Source: Provencibacterium sp. (GTDB lineage Bacteria > Bacillota > Clostridia > Oscillospirales > Ruminococcaceae). From it: a stretch of DNA of 64,000 bases. The first letter of the stretch is position 1. Every line of letters starts with the position of its first letter. The position numbers and the translations under genes are program-made. The stretch spans positions 1 through 64,000 of the forward strand of contig JAAWDS010000017.1 in NCBI GenBank assembly GCA_022793895.1. The letters run 5' to 3'. Shown piece by piece: positions 63,300 through 64,000 of this stretch. The notes below the pieces were generated by a model, which saw only the letters and a list, made by a program, of their open reading frames with translations, had not been told where the DNA came from and did no database searches.

Positions 63300-63584
63300 T
63301 CACGCTTCGTCTTCGTGCGCCGCCTGGTTGAGATGCTTTTCGAGCTTATCGAGCGCGGCTGTCACCGGCCCGTTGCATCCCTGCTCCTTGAGCCCCTTGA
63401 GGCAGGCGAGCACGCCGAAGCAGATGAGCGTCTGCTCCTTACGGATCGCCTTCAGCTCCCGGTCCTGCCGCTTATCGCCTTCGACAAATTTTATCCACCA
63501 AACCACAACGCTGCCGAGGCTGCCAAGCGCCGTTACGAGCGCGGCCGCCGTAATAACGGTGTTCGCGCTGATGGTTACTTCCGT
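63300..63584 (-). CDS. Small phage membrane protein with non-standard start
   Basis: From a canonical GTG at 63506 it encodes 68 residues, but the frame remains open to a TGA at 63591-63593 and encodes a hydrophobic segment (TVITAAALVTALGSLGSVVVWW) that looks real. No ATG/GTG/TTG lies in that extension. GAGGTG precedes an in-frame ACG at 63584 with a 7-nt gap. The protein would be about 94 residues with one membrane segment and a charged tail. It is placed just upstream of the holin gene. Confidence 0.55.
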   Translation of the reverse strand, partial: TEVTISANTVITAAALVTALGSLGSVVVWWIKFVEGDKRQDRELKAIRKEQTLICFGVLACLKGLKEQGCNGPVTAALDKLEKHLNQAAHEDEA

Positions 63585-63646
63585 ATCGGTTCACCTCTTT
63601 TCTCATTGATATGAAAAGGAAGAAATGGATATGCCAAAAAAGTCGC

Positions 63647-63808
63647 CTATACAGCGTCTAGCGCCATCCCGCCGAGCTTTGCCGGAACCAGCTCAGGGAG
63701 GCCGGAATCGATAAGGATCTTGGCGCAGGCGCATTGTAACGCCTGCGGCACCTCGCAAAAGTCCGTCTTGCCAAGAATCACCCGCTGAGCAAAAAACATC
63801 GCCATCAT
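63647..63808 (-). CDS. Small phage protein (XkdX/CD1375-like position)
   Basis: The 53-residue product (MMAMFFAQRVILGKTDF, then EVPQALQCACAKILIDSG and LPELVPAKLGG) resembles the tiny proteins encoded between tail and lysis genes of Clostridial phages. AAAGGCGG lies upstream. It is too short for firm family assignment. Confidence 0.55.
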   Translation of the reverse strand: MMAMFFAQRVILGKTDFCEVPQALQCACAKILIDSGLPELVPAKLGGMALDAV

Positions 63809-63867
63809 CAGAATCCGCCTTTCTGCCTTACGGCATCAAAATCCATCTGCCCGCCGGACGGCGGCCC

Positions 63868-64000
63868 TCATTGCGCATATACCTGCAACGCCATCTCAGC
63901 CATGCAGTCCTCCAAAAACTCCTGCCGGTCCACAGCGGCCAATATCTGCGCTTTGAGCAGAGCGTTCTCCGCTTGCAGCCGCTCCATCGGAGAGGGTGGC
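63868..64000 (-). CDS. Small phage-type helical protein, partial at the window edge
   Basis: An open frame ends at TGA 63868-63870 with a helical C-terminal part (MERLQAENALLKAQILAAVD, then RQEFLEDCMAEMALQVYAQ). The frame stays open to the window edge, so the start may lie outside. The heptad pattern suggests a coiled coil. Its position fits the small genes preceding a phage lysis module. Confidence 0.45.
   Translation of the reverse strand, partial: PPSPMERLQAENALLKAQILAAVDRQEFLEDCMAEMALQVYAQ

Overview
The window looks like a chromosomal segment of a Gram-positive, spore-forming anaerobe of the class Clostridia, probably an Oscillospiraceae-like gut bacterium. This rests on gene content: GatCAB amidotransferase beside ligA, a SpoIID protein, LytTR and ECF regulators, Shine-Dalgarno-driven starts with many TTG/GTG codons, a rhamnose-polysaccharide cluster and fucoside/hexuronate catabolism. 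Most of the window is GC-rich by eye. A few genes (DUF262 at 24.3-26.1 kb, a nucleotidyltransferase at 27.9-28.5 kb, a VOC protein at 23.6 kb) are clearly more AT-rich and look acquired.

Layout. 0-2.3 kb: AraC regulator divergent from an alpha-L-fucosidase. 2.7-5.7 kb: flavodoxin-like protein, a frameshifted GNAT acetyltransferase, an orphan LytTR response regulator and a DUF6514-like protein. 5.7-8.6 kb: a zinc-type operon (Fur-family regulator, lipoprotein, ATPase, permease). 8.8-19.7 kb: a leftward cell-surface polysaccharide cluster with complete dTDP-L-rhamnose synthesis (rfbA, rfbC, rfbB, rfbD), an ABC exporter (Wzm/Wzt type), two glycosyltransferases and a 1054-residue methyltransferase/coiled-coil/GT2/GT2 protein. 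19.9-23.3 kb: hexuronate-type dehydrogenases and an EamA exporter. 23.5-28.6 kb: accessory stretch with a GmrSD-like DUF262/HNH protein behind a palindromic promoter, an NlpC/P60-like lipoprotein without its catalytic Cys, and a nucleotidyltransferase.

29-37 kb: GH25 lysozyme, MerR and AraC regulators, a cysteine-rich tandem-repeat protein, small enzymes, and a type I-C CRISPR remnant in which cas5c and cas7 are intact but cas8c has collapsed to a ~190-bp scar. There is no cas3, cas4, cas1, cas2 or array in view. 37-40 kb: tRNA-Trp and a three-gene ABC-2 exporter. 40-48.5 kb: possible structured RNA, ligA read through in frame into gatC, gatA, gatB, an aminotransferase and trpS. 48.6-57.7 kb: NifX/NifB-like protein, SpoIID, citrate synthase with a coupled membrane protein, a heptad-repeat coiled-coil protein encoded by 21-bp repeats, a large lipoprotein, and an ECF sigma with a membrane partner. 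57.7-62.1 kb: MFS transporter, PatB/MalY C-S lyase, two small proteins and a DUF362 ferredoxin-like protein. 62.2-64 kb: the lysis end of a prophage (GH25 endolysin, holin and small proteins), running off the right edge.

The most unusual signals are: (1) a dispersed, gene-oriented 3'-end element with a terminator hairpin followed by a branched multi-hairpin whose stems covary between copies; (2) the cas5c-cas7 pair retained around a deleted cas8c; (3) the LigA-GatC in-frame fusion; (4) the 13-residue Cys-repeat protein with a sporulation-like promoter; and (5) the palindrome sitting on the -10 box of the DUF262 gene. All family names come from reading motifs without database searches.
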